Source: Akebia trifoliata
Taxonomy: Eukaryota > Streptophyta > Magnoliopsida > Ranunculales > Lardizabalaceae
Assembly: GCA_017979445.1 (NCBI GenBank)
Contig: CM030718.1
Span: 20,021,021 to 20,085,020, forward strand
DNA: 64,000 bases
Direction: 5' to 3'
How positions within the stretch are numbered: the first letter of the stretch is position 1; each line of letters begins with the position of its first letter. Made by a program: the position numbers and the translations under genes. Below are positions 44,272-54,477 of the stretch, piece after piece. The notes below the pieces were generated by a model. That model was not told where the DNA came from and did not search any database. It worked only from the letters and a program-made list of their open reading frames with translations.

Positions 44272-45975
44272 TTGAATGAGCCTGGTGACAGAATAAAGTA
44301 TGAAAGAGATGAATACGACTTTGACCTCGAGCTCGACTTTGATCTCATGGGGATTGAAGAAGAGTTAGAGGAAGAGGTTGAATACCCTCCAAAAGAAATC
44401 AAAGAACTCATAGAACGTCACGAGAAAGGTGTTCAGCCAAATATAGAGGATACAAACTCAGTGAACCTAGGCACCGAAGATGACCCACGGATCGTTAAAA
44501 TCGGAACCCTATTACCGATTGAACAGAAAGTGGAGATGACAAAGTTCTTACAACAATACCAAGATGTCTTCGCATGGTCCTACCAAGACATGCCCGGTTT
44601 AGACACAGATCTAGTCGTTCACAAGTTACCTATCAAAGTGGGAAGCAAGCCAGTCAAGCAAAAATTACGAAGGTTGAAATCAGAGTGGATACTTAAGGTC
44701 AAGGATGAAGTAATGAAGCAGTTCCAAGTAGGGTTTCTCGCAGTATCCACCTACCCTGAGTGGCTCGCTAATGTCGTTCCTGTACCAAAAAAAGATGGAA
44801 AGGTACGCATATGTGTAGACTATCGTGATCTGAACAGAGCCAGTCCTAAAGATGACTTTCCATTACCACACATCGACACCTTAGTCGATAATACAGTAGG
44901 GCACGGTATGTTCTCTTTCATGGATGGCTTCTCGGGTTACAATCAGATAAAAATGACGAAAGAAGATCAAGAGAAGACTGCGTTCATTACACCTTGGGGC
45001 ACCTTTCACTATAAGGTTATGCCATTCGACCTCAAGAACGCTGGGGCAACTTACCAACGAGCCATGACGGCCTTATTTCATGACATGATCCACAAAGAGA
45101 TAGAAGTATACGTGGACGACATGATAGCTAAATCCAATCTCGATGAGGATCATCTGGTAAACTTGAAGAAACTGTTTGATTGACTAAGGAAGTACAGTTT
45201 AAGACTTAATCCGACAAAGTGTGTATTTGGGACCACGTCAGGGAAGCTATTGGGGTTCATTGTCAGTAGAAGAGGCATCAAAATCAATCCAGCTAAAATG
45301 AAGTACATCATAAATATGGAGCCACCAAAATCAGAGAAAGAGGTCAGGGGATTCCTAGGGAGAATTCAGTACATTAGTCGGTTCATCGCCCAACTAACTT
45401 CGATCTGTGAGCCAGTATTCAAACTACTGAAGAAGAATGAGCCGAAAGAATGGAATGAAGACTGTCAAGAAGCTTTCGACAAGATTAAAAGATACTTGCT
45501 TAATCCACCAGTTTTAGTTCCACCTACACCAGGTCGACCTTTGCTGATGTATCTTTCCGTACAAGAAAACTCCATGGGCTATGTATTGGGGCAACATGAT
45601 GAAACAGGTCAAAAAGAGCGAGCCATCTATTACCTTAGCAAGAAGTTCACAAGTTACGAGGTGAACTATTCAACCCTCGAAAAGACGTATTATGCCCTCG
45701 TTTGGACATCACAACGACTACACCACTACTTGCTTAGCTATTCGACTATGCTCATTTCTCAAATGGATCCTTTGAAGTACCTCTTCGAGAAGTCGGCGCT
45801 AACAGGACGCACCGCAAAATGGCAGCTACTGTTATCTGAGTTCGACATCACTTATGTCACTCAAAAAGCCATCAAAGGACAAGCCATTGCTGACCACTTA
45901 GCGGAATACCCTTTGCCCGACTATGAGCCACTAAAGATAAATTTTCCTGATGAAACCATCTTATTTGCTGAAGCC
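44272..45975 (+). pseudogene. E3 reverse transcriptase and RNase H
   Basis: Acidic pre-RT part, then DVFAWSYQDMPGLD, KDGKVRICVDYRDLN, FSFMDGFSGYNQIKM, FHYKVMPFDLKNAGATYQR and the catalytic YVDDM (about 45111). A stop at 45181-45183 (TGA, an Arg codon in relatives: CGA to TGA) breaks the frame; it resumes as LRKYSLRLNPTKCVFG and GFLGRIQYISRFI. RNase H follows: YLSVQENSMGYVLGQHD...AIYYLSKKF. Its first catalytic Asp is absent, as expected for the degenerate first RNase H of Tat elements. Known role: reverse transcription of element RNA. Confidence 0.93.
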
Positions 45976-46430
45976 GAGAGCGACGATGAAGAATTTACTT
46001 GGAAAATGTACTTCGATGGAGTAGTAAATCAAAAGGAAAACGGAATTGGGGCAGTTTTGGTTAAGCCTGATGGGACTCATATCCCTATTGCGGTTAGACT
46101 GAGGTTCCAATGTTCGAACAACGAAGCCGAGTACGAAGTATGCATTGTGGGGTTGAAAGCAGCAATTGACCTCGAAGTGGATGAAATAGATGTATTTGGA
46201 AACTCAAGCCTGGTAGTCTACCGGATAACGGGAGAATGGAAGACCCGAGAGTAGAGATTGGTTTCGTATCACGAGTATCTCGAAGACCTAAGTTCAAACT
46301 TCACCCGAATCTCCTTTACTTATATGCCGAAGGCTAAGAACCAGTTTGCAGATGCACTGGCTACTCTAGCCTCAATGATCAGTATCTCTGAAGATACCAT
46401 AGTCGACCCTCTTGAGATTGGTATTCAAGA
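45976..46430 (+). pseudogene. E3 archaeal-type RNase H
   Basis: Second RNase H, placed between the first RNase H and integrase. Motifs: MYFDGVVNQKENGIGAVL (first Asp), CSNNEAEYEVCIVGLKAA (Glu), VFGNSSLVVYRITGEW (position usually GDS, here GNS, so the catalytic Asp is replaced by Asn), a TAG at 46252-46254, and KNQFADALATLASM (last Asp). This domain order is diagnostic for the Tat lineage. The Asp-to-Asn change and the stop show loss of function. Confidence 0.9.
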
Positions 46431-47730
46431 CGAGCCAGCGTATTGCTTACCTGTGGGGGTCGAAAAATCTGAGAAAAAACCATGGTATGCAGACATCAAG
46501 GCATTCTTAGAGGATCGAACTTTTCCACCTGATGCCACAACGATGGATCGAAAGACTATTCAAAGATTGGCAGGATAGTTCTTCTTGAGTAGCGGAATCT
46601 TGTACAAAAAGTAGCATCACGAGGTCCTCCTCAGGTGTGTAACACAGACAGAAGCTCAACGCTTAATCGAGACTGTGCATGGAGGAGTCTGTGGACCTCA
46701 TATGAATGGACATATGCTCACAAAGAAGATAATGTGAATGGGTTACTACTGGATGACTATGGAGAGCGAAGGATATCAACATGTTCGAAAATGTCACTTG
46801 TGTCAAATCTATGCCAACAAGATCAACGCGCCACCTTAAGAATTGCACAATATGACTTCTCCCTGGCCCTTCTCACTCTGGGGCATGGATGTCATCGGAC
46901 AGATCAATCCTCAAGCTTCCAATGGGCATCACTTCATCTTAGTCGCCATAGACTACTTTACGAAATGGGTAGAAGCAGCATCTTACGCCAATGTTACGAG
47001 GGGCAATGTCTTGAAGTTTGTGAAGAACAACATCATATGTCGGTACGGCCTCCCAAGCGGGATAGTGACCGATAACGCCAAAAATCTCAAGAATAAAGAC
47101 ATGTCTAAGATGTGCAAGGATTTTCAGATTACCCATCACAACTCAGTCATTTACAGACCAAAGATCAATGGAGCAGTTGAAGCCGCCAACAAAAACATCA
47201 AGAAAATCATTGAGAAAATAGCCGTTACTTACAAAGATTGGCACGAAATGTTACCATTCGCTCTACATGCTTATCGAACATCAATCCGAACTTCGACTGG
47301 GGGAATGCCTTATTCACTAGTCTATGGAATGGAAGCAGTCTTGCCCGTTGAGGTCAAGATTCCCTCCCTTCGGATATTAAAAGAAGTCGAATTGGATGAA
47401 GCAGAATGGGTCCAAGCCTGATTCGATCAGTTGAACTTAATAGAGGAGAAACGACTTTCAGCAATCTGTCATGGGCAAACTTATCAACGGAGAATAGCAC
47501 GAGCTTATAACAAGAAGGTCCGACCTAGAGAATTTTCGCCAGGAGATCTTGTTTTAAAGAAGATTTTGCCAATACAAGAAGATGCGAGAGGAAAGTTTCG
47601 TCCGAATTACGATGGGCCATTTGTCATCCAAAAGCTACTGTCCGGAGGGGCGCTAATCCTTACAGAGATGGATGGGGAAGTCTTTCTACAACCGATCAAC
47701 GCTGATACCGTAAAAAAATATTACGCCTAA
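46431..47730 (+). pseudogene. E3 integrase
   Basis: N-terminal zinc-binding HHCC region (VHGGVCGPHMNGH...KCHLCQIYA) with stops before it and a one-base shift. Core at 46843-47421: WGMDVIGQI (Asp), IVTDNAKNL (Asp; usual TDNG has become TDNA), INGAVEAANK (Glu). Then YSLVYGMEAVLPVE. A TGA at 47419-47421 separates the C-terminal part (47431-47730), which contains the GPFVIQKLL motif and ends at KKYYA. Known role: insertion of the DNA copy. No chromodomain is seen, as expected for Tat. Confidence 0.92.
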
Positions 47731-48661
47731 AGTCGTTCCTTGAAATGAAGAGAGGCCATCTTTCTACTACCTAAACAATTATCTACCTTCAGTTAACCCT
47801 TTTTGAGCCATCCCATTCATTTCTTAACCTAGGACCAGTGCAAGTCACAACAAAAAAAAAAAAAAAAAACAACTCTTGGCTCGCATGAGGATAAACTATG
47901 AACGGCTAAAAGTACAAAAAAAAAAAAATCAAAAAGTCAAAAACCTCGAATGTCTGATCTTAAGCTCGGCCCAAATCTCTTATCTAAACAAGTTCGTGTG
48001 ACTATAGGAGGAGACATAGATCATATTTTCGAAACAAAAACAGACAAACCCCAAGTCCAATCTACCCATCAATAAATCCAGACCCAGCCTTTCTTACATC
48101 CTTTCACAATCCTAGCCTAAGCCTACGTTTCGTCCTATTTAAAGTCCTTTCAGATCAAGGAATGACTCAAGGTAACTTGATCACGGTGGAAGCATATCAT
48201 GGAAAACATCGCCAGGGTATAGTTGATTTTGCTACTTAATTCAGATTTCAAGCTACCAAAATCGTTGGAAGACCTAAGAGGGGAGACCAGATTGAATATT
48301 CGAAAAAAAAGAGTGACTCAAAGTGTAGGGTCATTAATCTCGAAGCTCAACTTGAGTCACCGCACCATGAAAATTGTCGGAGGAACTCGAGAGGGGAGTC
48401 CAGATTTGTTACTCAAGAAAGAGCGCCACTAGAAGAGTAGAGTGTTCGATCTCGTAGCTCAACTTGGGTCACCAAGCCACGAGGGGCACAGAGAAATCAA
48501 GGACGTATTCAAAGTGAAAATCTATAAAGTAAGCATAGACTGAAAGGGCATGGTGAAAACCCGTCAGGGCGCTGTGAATAAAAAAATCAGTCTATGGCAA
48601 GAGCAAAACCACTAGCACGATGAAAATCCAAAAAGGGCATCGATGCGCAAAAATGTGGAAA
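47731..48661 (+). other. E3 region after pol with hairpins
   Basis: Non-coding. 48165-48480 contains about three diverged ~130-bp copies sharing GACTCAA/CTTGAGTCACC words. 48549-48576 and 48618-48642 are two hairpins of the design seen in E0-E2: arms CATGGTG/CGCTGTG and CGATG/CATCG, AAAA on the 5' side, inner stems CCC/GGG and TCC/GGG, loops GTCA and AAAAA. Confidence 0.65.
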
Positions 48662-49291
48662 TCAGGTCTGGTTTGTTAGAATCCCATTGACCTGCAAAAG
48701 GGGGGCACATCCACGAAATATTCGGTCTTTCCCAGTCGAACAAGCAGTAAGAGATCGAAACATCTCGCCTAAAAGCATAGGGGCCACTCGGCGCCCCTGA
48801 CGAATCTGTTGTATCACACTGATGAGGGAGAGGTCCACGAATTCACCTTCTCCTGGAAATAGCAATTGGCCAACCACCACGAGGGTCAAAGCGTTAAATC
48901 GGAGCAACGATTTATCATTCTCCAAGAGACGCTCAAGGAGAAAAGACTTGGATACTCTCAACAAAGTTGACTCACCATCCGTAATTTTCAAAACTTTCTT
49001 GTTAATCCCTAAGAAATTTGAGGCCTCCCCCTTATATCCTTCTCTAAAAGGTGGGACCACCACCATGCTCGAAAAAGAAAGGCCCAAAATCACCTCGATC
49101 TCTTCTATGGTAGGGGTCATTTCATGTTCACTAAAGCGAAACAAGTTAAGATCGGGAACCCAGCATCCCATCATAGCCTCAATAAGACCCCATTGCAAAG
49201 GGACCATAGGCAAAGAAAGAGTGAATCCTAGTTTGTTAGAATCCCATTGAGTTTTATCTTCATTAGCCATAGCCTCTAACCAATGTTTCAA
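48662..49291 (-). pseudogene. Antisense ORF with PMD/DUF7745-like domain
   Basis: Antisense to E3, open for about 209 codons; the frame has no ATG near its start and is open upstream only to a stop near 49340. Core: LKHWLEAM, VPLQWGLIEAMMGCWVPDL, FRFSEHEMTPTIEEIEVILGL, SLISVIQQIRQGRRVAPMLL and GEMFRSLTACSTGKDRIFRG. This layout (xxFWxPxxxxFxFxxxELTPTxEE) is typical of plant mobile-type and DUF7745 proteins of transposons. The end is cut: the last 20 bases (48671-48690) duplicate 49231-49250 near the gene's own start, so the C-terminus is chimeric and incomplete. Confidence 0.65.
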
Positions 49292-49487
49292 AAAAGAGTC
49301 AACAAAGCATACCTTTTGAGGTTGGGAGGACCAAGATTACTTTGTATGCTCCCATGAGGGAGGGAAGAGTTTGGAATCACGAGATCTGGGTTGACCTGAG
49401 TTTTGGAGCACTTTGTGGGCTCCATGGCTGACTTAGGTCGAAGATAAGACAAAATCGCGAAACCACGACATCTTTAAAATAGCAGAG
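49292..49487 (-). other. Probable upstream exon or leader of the antisense ORF
   Basis: In minus the sequence reads ATGGAGCCCACAAAGTGCTC and stays open to a GTATGC near 49310, but joining to the domain frame needs a splice or shift I cannot prove. Confidence 0.3.
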
Positions 49488-49745
49488 TCTACTGGTCCGC
49501 TCATAGTAAACAGACTGAACTAATGTCAGTCAGTCCGTTTTTCAAAAACGGACTGGATAAATTTTGTTTAGTTCGTCTTGTAAAAACGGTCTGAACGAAT
49601 TCGACTTAATCCGGTCTTTACGAACGGACTGAACGAATTTGACCTAATTCGGTCTTTAAGAACGGACGGAACAAATTTAACTTAGTCCGGTTTATAAGAA
49701 CAGAATCAATAAATTTCATTAAGTCCGATTTTAGATAACGGACCA
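49488..49745. repeat. Inverted-repeat array, left side of the antisense PMD cassette
   Basis: Five to six ~42-bp units each with an imperfect inverted repeat. The best is AGTCCGTTTTT / AAAAACGGACT (49526-49550, 11-bp arms around one base). Others have TCCGGTC...GAACGGAC arms. The array begins CTACTGGTCCGCTCAT, which recurs as CTACTGGTCCGTTCAT at 53859. Confidence 0.8.
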
Positions 49746-50007
49746 GAAGGCTAGCCTGGTTATGTACCCACCAAACTCACTCAAACCATCCGTATCATCA
49801 TTGGACATATAAAAAATATATATATAAAAAATAAATAAATAAATAAAAAAGAGCTCAAAACACGGGAGAATTTGGATGTCAAAAGAGAAGTATGCATTAA
49901 AAGAAGTACAACTTGTACAAAAAGAGGTACAAATGTTTCCATACATCGTCGATAAAAGTCAAATGATCATAATATATGTATAAATAATACAAGTATCATG
50001 ATGTATC
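49746..50007. other. Spacer after the PMD gene
   Basis: AT-rich, with an AAATAAATAAATAAA run (49826-49848). Lies downstream of the antisense gene's stop and may hold its 3' end. No gene. Confidence 0.4.
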
Positions 50008-52497
50008 CTAATGAGATCTATGGCTATCTGAACCAGGGACAGGGGCGTCTGGAGGGAAGGAATCAATGCCCGAAAGATCAGCATCACCCACACTCGAAAA
50101 GAACGAACCCGTGCCAGAAGAGGAGGGCAGGCTGCGTAGCCTAACTTGTCCCTCAGAATCAGTAGCAAAATACTCTCAATCCAATGTTGCATCCTCATCG
50201 GTCGTCCGAGCAAAGATACCAGGCTCAGAGGCAGGGGCAGAAGGGCCAGCAGAGGCAAAGGCCTGGAAGGCAATAATAATCAGATACAGTCCATATACAA
50301 TCCAAATAAGCAATTAAAAAATAAATCAGATACCTGTGGGGGAGTAGGCGGACGAGCATAAGTACTCGCTCCGTCACGACGGCGATAATGGTCCTGAAAC
50401 ACCACCAAGAGATAAGCAACAGTTAGACTAAGAAATACACAATCAATGGGACTAAGGAAATGTAACAAGTATTATACCAACTCGGCCTACAGCCTAGACT
50501 CTCTCATGGCCATCTCCGTCTGAAGAGACAGTATACGCGTCGCCTGAGACTCCACCTCTGCCTGGACAGCTCGCCACCTACCCTCCATCTCAGCGCACAG
50601 GGCCACCTGTGCCTCGATCACCTCATAGCCTTCTCGGAGGCGATGAAGATCATCAATCTGTCAAAAGTTGAAGCATAAGGAAACATCTATAGAACAAAAC
50701 AGGTTAAAAAAAAAGGAAAGAATCAGAAGCTACCGTATCATCGTGCTCCCTAATCAGAATGCCCCCGATCTTGGTAACCCCAGCTTGAACAGGTATGGGT
50801 GGCATCAAACAGCCAATCGAAGCCTCTCGGAACCATCTGATATAGTCACCCTTGGCTGACAAGCCACGTGCTGAGACACCACCAACCTAAGCCAAATAAT
50901 CATCAACGGTCATGTCTACTGTAGGCGGGGCAGGAGGAGCAATCGGAATCCGCAAGGACCGATCATGCTGAAAAAAGAATCGCTCCCCTAGGTAGTATAC
51001 GTAGGAGATTCGACCAATGAAGCACGGGTAGATCGTCTGGCATAGATCTCGTCGGAAAGCAGCTCGAACCTCCTGGCGCTCCTGGACAGAATGGGACAGG
51101 TCTCGGAAAGTAACAGAGAAAATATATGCAGAAAAATGAACAAGACAACAGAAAGGATCAGGTACCTCCTGCAGGCTACACCGGTCAAAGTGCGCTCTGG
51201 CACTGCGAGAGTTGCTCTTGACTGTCCGATAATCCCTAGTCGTCCAGAAAGCTCCGAGAGGGAACCCTTCGTCCGGGTGACGCATGGTCGGAAGATAGTA
51301 TGGAAAATGTACGTGTACAAAGAGCTGAAGGAAAATGATAGAATCAGAGAGTTGGCAAACCAAGGTAGATGAAACAACAAAAAGGGTAGGAGAAAAGGTC
51401 ACCTCAATAAAGGGCCAAAAGAATCTAGCAGAGACTCCGCCTCCACGAGGGGATGTAATGCCATCAACAACTCGATCTAGGCCACCAATAATAGTGCCAT
51501 AGATAAGGCTACCCCAGTCCCAGTCATCAACTCTCTCGATGTCTCGAAGAAATGGTAGAAAAGTGGTGAAGACAGTAGAGTCATCCTCCAAAAAGAAATA
51601 GCTCCCAAACATACAGAGGAAGGCTATGCGAAAAATGGCAGCAAAATCATCATCCCCTCTCCGGGCTGTGCGTCCGCACTGTCCCAATAAACCCCATAAG
51701 TAGCTCATGCTAATATGACCCAACTTGCCTACTGATCCAACGGGGATGTATGGGGTCCTTAGCAAACCAGCAATCTCTTCTAAAGGTAGAAGATGTGGCT
51801 GAAGTGCCTCTCCCTCTATCACTAGCCCAATGATCGCCACGAAGTCTAAAGGGCGGATGCCAATCTCGGTCTCTGGCATATGAAACGAATGGGTAGCAGG
51901 GAACCAACGCTCCATCATGGCTATAAAGATCGGTCGATCAGCTCTAAAGTAAGGAATCCTCGGAAAAGAATCGATACACATCCAAGAATCTCTTCCAACT
52001 GCCACGAAAATGACCTCTCGGGAAGGGAGTCACTGGTCCATCCTCACAAGCATGGGTACATGTCCATTCAGCCCAGTCAACAATGATGTATCGGCAACTC
52101 GCTCCCTGGCATGGGCTGGAATCTCCACTCTAGCCGTTCCAGTAGCTCTCTCAGTGCCCGGAGCTCTCTCTCCACTCGCACTACTGCCTCTGGTAGTGTC
52201 CTGTCCTCTGTCACCTCGTCCACCGGGCACCCTTCTAGCCACAACGGGCCAATCTCTAGTCGGACTCCTCGAAACAGCCCGACGACGTGAAACCTTAGCC
52301 TCCCTCTCGCTCTCAGAAGAAGACCCACTAGAAGAGTAAGCCCTATCAGGAGAACTATCAGAAGCAACACGAACTAATGAAGAAGACCCCTCCGCGTGGG
52401 ACACTGAAGCGGCTCCGGTATCAAATCGGGTGCGGACAGTAGGTCGAGCGTCCTCCTCCCCCTCAAAGGCAACAGTAAACCTCCGAGTACGACCCAT
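50008..52497 (-). pseudogene. Antisense plant mobile domain (PMD) gene with five introns
   Basis: Exons traced on the minus strand: 52497-51403, 51324-51166, 51081-50734, 50657-50478, 50393-50334, 50262-50008. All introns are GT...AG, 71-84 nt, phase 0, giving about 698 codons. Residues 1-150 are Ser/Arg-rich and disordered. The PMD core follows: WFPATHSFHMPETEIGIRPL, DFVAIIGLVIEGEAL, ISMSYLWGLLGQCGR, then GDYIRWFREASIG. Exon 4 is coiled-coil (YEVIEAQVALCAEMEGRW). Four nonsense codons (52030-52032, 50887-50889, 50487-50489, 50176-50178), each explicable by C-to-T or G-to-A change, make it a pseudogene. PMD proteins are known both as host genes (MAIN/MAIL type) and as transposon cargo. TTTGCGTAG immediately before the ATG suggests an upstream 5' UTR intron. 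Confidence 0.8.
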
Positions 52498-53590
52498 CTA
52501 CGCAAATGAAAACACTCAACGCTCGACAAAACAAACGCTAGGATTCGCTACGCCTTAGACGCTTCAACTAGACTACAAATTAACCCAAAATCATCAATCA
52601 ACTAAAAATCTTAACCAATCTAACCAATCAACGACCAACTAAACCAATCCGAACGCTCAACTAAACCAATCCCACCAATCAACAATCAACTAAAAATCTT
52701 AACCAATCAACGATCAACTAAACCAACCTTAACAATCAACAACAACTAAAAATCTTAACCAATCAACGATCAACCAAACCAATATCACCAATCAGCAACT
52801 AAAAATCTTAACCAATCACCGATCAACTAAAAATCCTAACCAATCTAAACAAACAACAATCAACTAAACCGATCGACAACGGTTAAAAATCTTAACCCAC
52901 TTTAACCAATCATTAATCAAGTAAATATCTTAACTAAATAGCAAGCAATTAAAAACTTTAAATCAACAAATGAATGATTTTAATTAATCAAAAAAAAAAA
53001 AAAAAATCTTAACCAACTAATCAACGAACAATGAAAAATCTTAACCAACCTTAATCAACAAACAATCAAAATTTTAATTGATAATCAACCAAAGATTTTA
53101 ATTAATCAACGAACAATTAAAAAGCTTAAAATGATTAAATTTTCAACTGATAATCAACTAAAAATTTTAACCAATCTAAACTAATCAACAAACAATTAAA
53201 AATCTTAACCAACATGCAATCAATAATCATAATCAATCCCAACTATCCCAATCAAACAAAGTGCAAAACTTTAATAAAAAAATCCAACATTAAACTGTCA
53301 ACAAGTCAAAACAAAACAAAAACATCAATCAACTATCCAAGTACTTAAAAACCTAAATCAATTAAGTACAAAACCTGTCAATTGAAATAAACCTTATAGC
53401 AAACTAACAATATCGTCAAACAATTAATAAAAATCATCAACAGAAAAAAAAAAAAAAATTCGAATCCCACGATAAGATCCCAATCCAAGTCAACCGTGTG
53501 AGCGACAAAATGACAGTAGCATGGCATTCAATCAACAAAAGGCAAGAGGACAAGAGGGGGGAAAAGAAAGACTGACCTCACAAGCCTAAA
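52498..53590 (-). other. CCAATCAA-rich repeat tract upstream of the PMD gene
   Basis: Degenerate repeats of AACCAATCAACGATCAACTA and AAAAATCTTAACC. CCAAT occurs at least 13 times, 11 of them within 52605-52850. In the sense of the PMD gene the tract is T-rich with an acceptor-like TAG at its end and a donor-like GAG|GTCAGT near 53572, so it could be a 5' UTR intron. No coding. Confidence 0.45.
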
Positions 53591-53855
53591 CACACAACTC
53601 AGTACAACACCAAAAACAAATGCTCGCCTCAATCAAGCTTCACCACCCAAGATCCACAGCGCCCACGATGGTACACAACGGCCGGAAGAGAGAGAAAGGG
53701 AGAGAGAGCAAGACGAGTGAGGAGGTATTGAGAAGAAAGAAGAGAAATCAAGAAAAAGGAGAGGGCAAGAAGACGAGAGGGCAAAGGAGAAGAGAGAAAT
53801 AGCGACAGCGAAGTGAACGCGTGAAGAACACCGTTCGAAAAATCAATAAGTAAAG
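53591..53855 (-). promoter_or_regulatory. Candidate leader or promoter of the antisense PMD gene
   Basis: Strongly purine-rich on plus (53680-53810), hence CT-rich on the gene's strand, as in many plant promoters and 5' leaders. No clear TATA box. Short frames on both strands are composition artefacts. Confidence 0.35.
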
Positions 53856-53995
53856 CTACTGGTCCGTTCATGATAACCGGACCAATGGGGAGTTATTCAG
53901 TCCGCTTATAATAAGCGGACTAAGATAAAATTATTTAGTCCGATTTTTATAAGTGGACTATCAGGAGCAAAATGCAGTCCGTGAATACAAAACGG
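53856..53995. repeat. Inverted-repeat array, right side of the antisense PMD cassette
   Basis: Starts CTACTGGTCCGTTCAT. Contains AGTCCGCTTA/TAAGCGGACT (10-bp arms, loop TAA, near 53918-53940), TAGTCCGATTTTTATAAGTGGACTA in diverged form, and GGTCCGTT..AACCGGACC. Same unit family as 49488-49745, with arms that change together. Confidence 0.8.
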
Positions 53996-54464
53996 ACCCA
54001 ATAAAAATAAATGAATAAACAAAAAAATAATAATGAAAAAATATATAAAAAATATAAAAAATATAAATAATAATAAAAATAAAAAATAAAAAATAAAAAA
54101 TAAAAAAATAAAGAAAAACAAATAATAATAATAAACAAAAATAAAAATAATCCAAAGAGGGGAAATTTCAAAGCTCGGATCAACAAGGGAAAAAGATGAA
54201 TATATCGAAATTGCATAGTTTACAACATGAATCATTTTCCAAAACACATCAAAAATCAATCCAAGACTTCAAACGAGCTCCGTGCCACGAAGTCAAGGGT
54301 TTCAAAAAGGCTACCCCTGTCAGACCCCGTGCTTGGGTAGCCACATCTTACAAATATCTTCAATCCATCCGACGATTTTTAGTCATCATGCAATAAATTA
54401 TTTTGGATTCGCACAAATAAAGGGTCTAATTTATTCTTTGCAGTTCTTTGCAAGCAACTCTTGC
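53996..54464 (+). other. E3 distal 3' UTR
   Basis: 53995-54155 is a low-complexity AATAAAAATA tract, which generates three spurious Phe/Tyr-rich frames on the minus strand. 54156-54464 has no recognised feature. Confidence 0.5.
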
Positions 54465-54477
54465 AAAGAGGGGTAGC
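54465..54477 (+). promoter_or_regulatory. Polypurine tract of E3
   Basis: AAAGAGGGGTAGC ends directly at the LTR start TGTAGACACC. Same core as E0-E2. Confidence 0.88.

Noticed and set aside
48822..49250. 142-codon plus ORF overlapping the antisense domain gene
   Set aside because: Shadow frame; the minus frame has recognisable family motifs, this one has none.
53906..54259. Minus ORFs very rich in Phe, Tyr and Ile resembling membrane proteins
   Set aside because: Direct consequence of the AATAAAAATA low-complexity tract.
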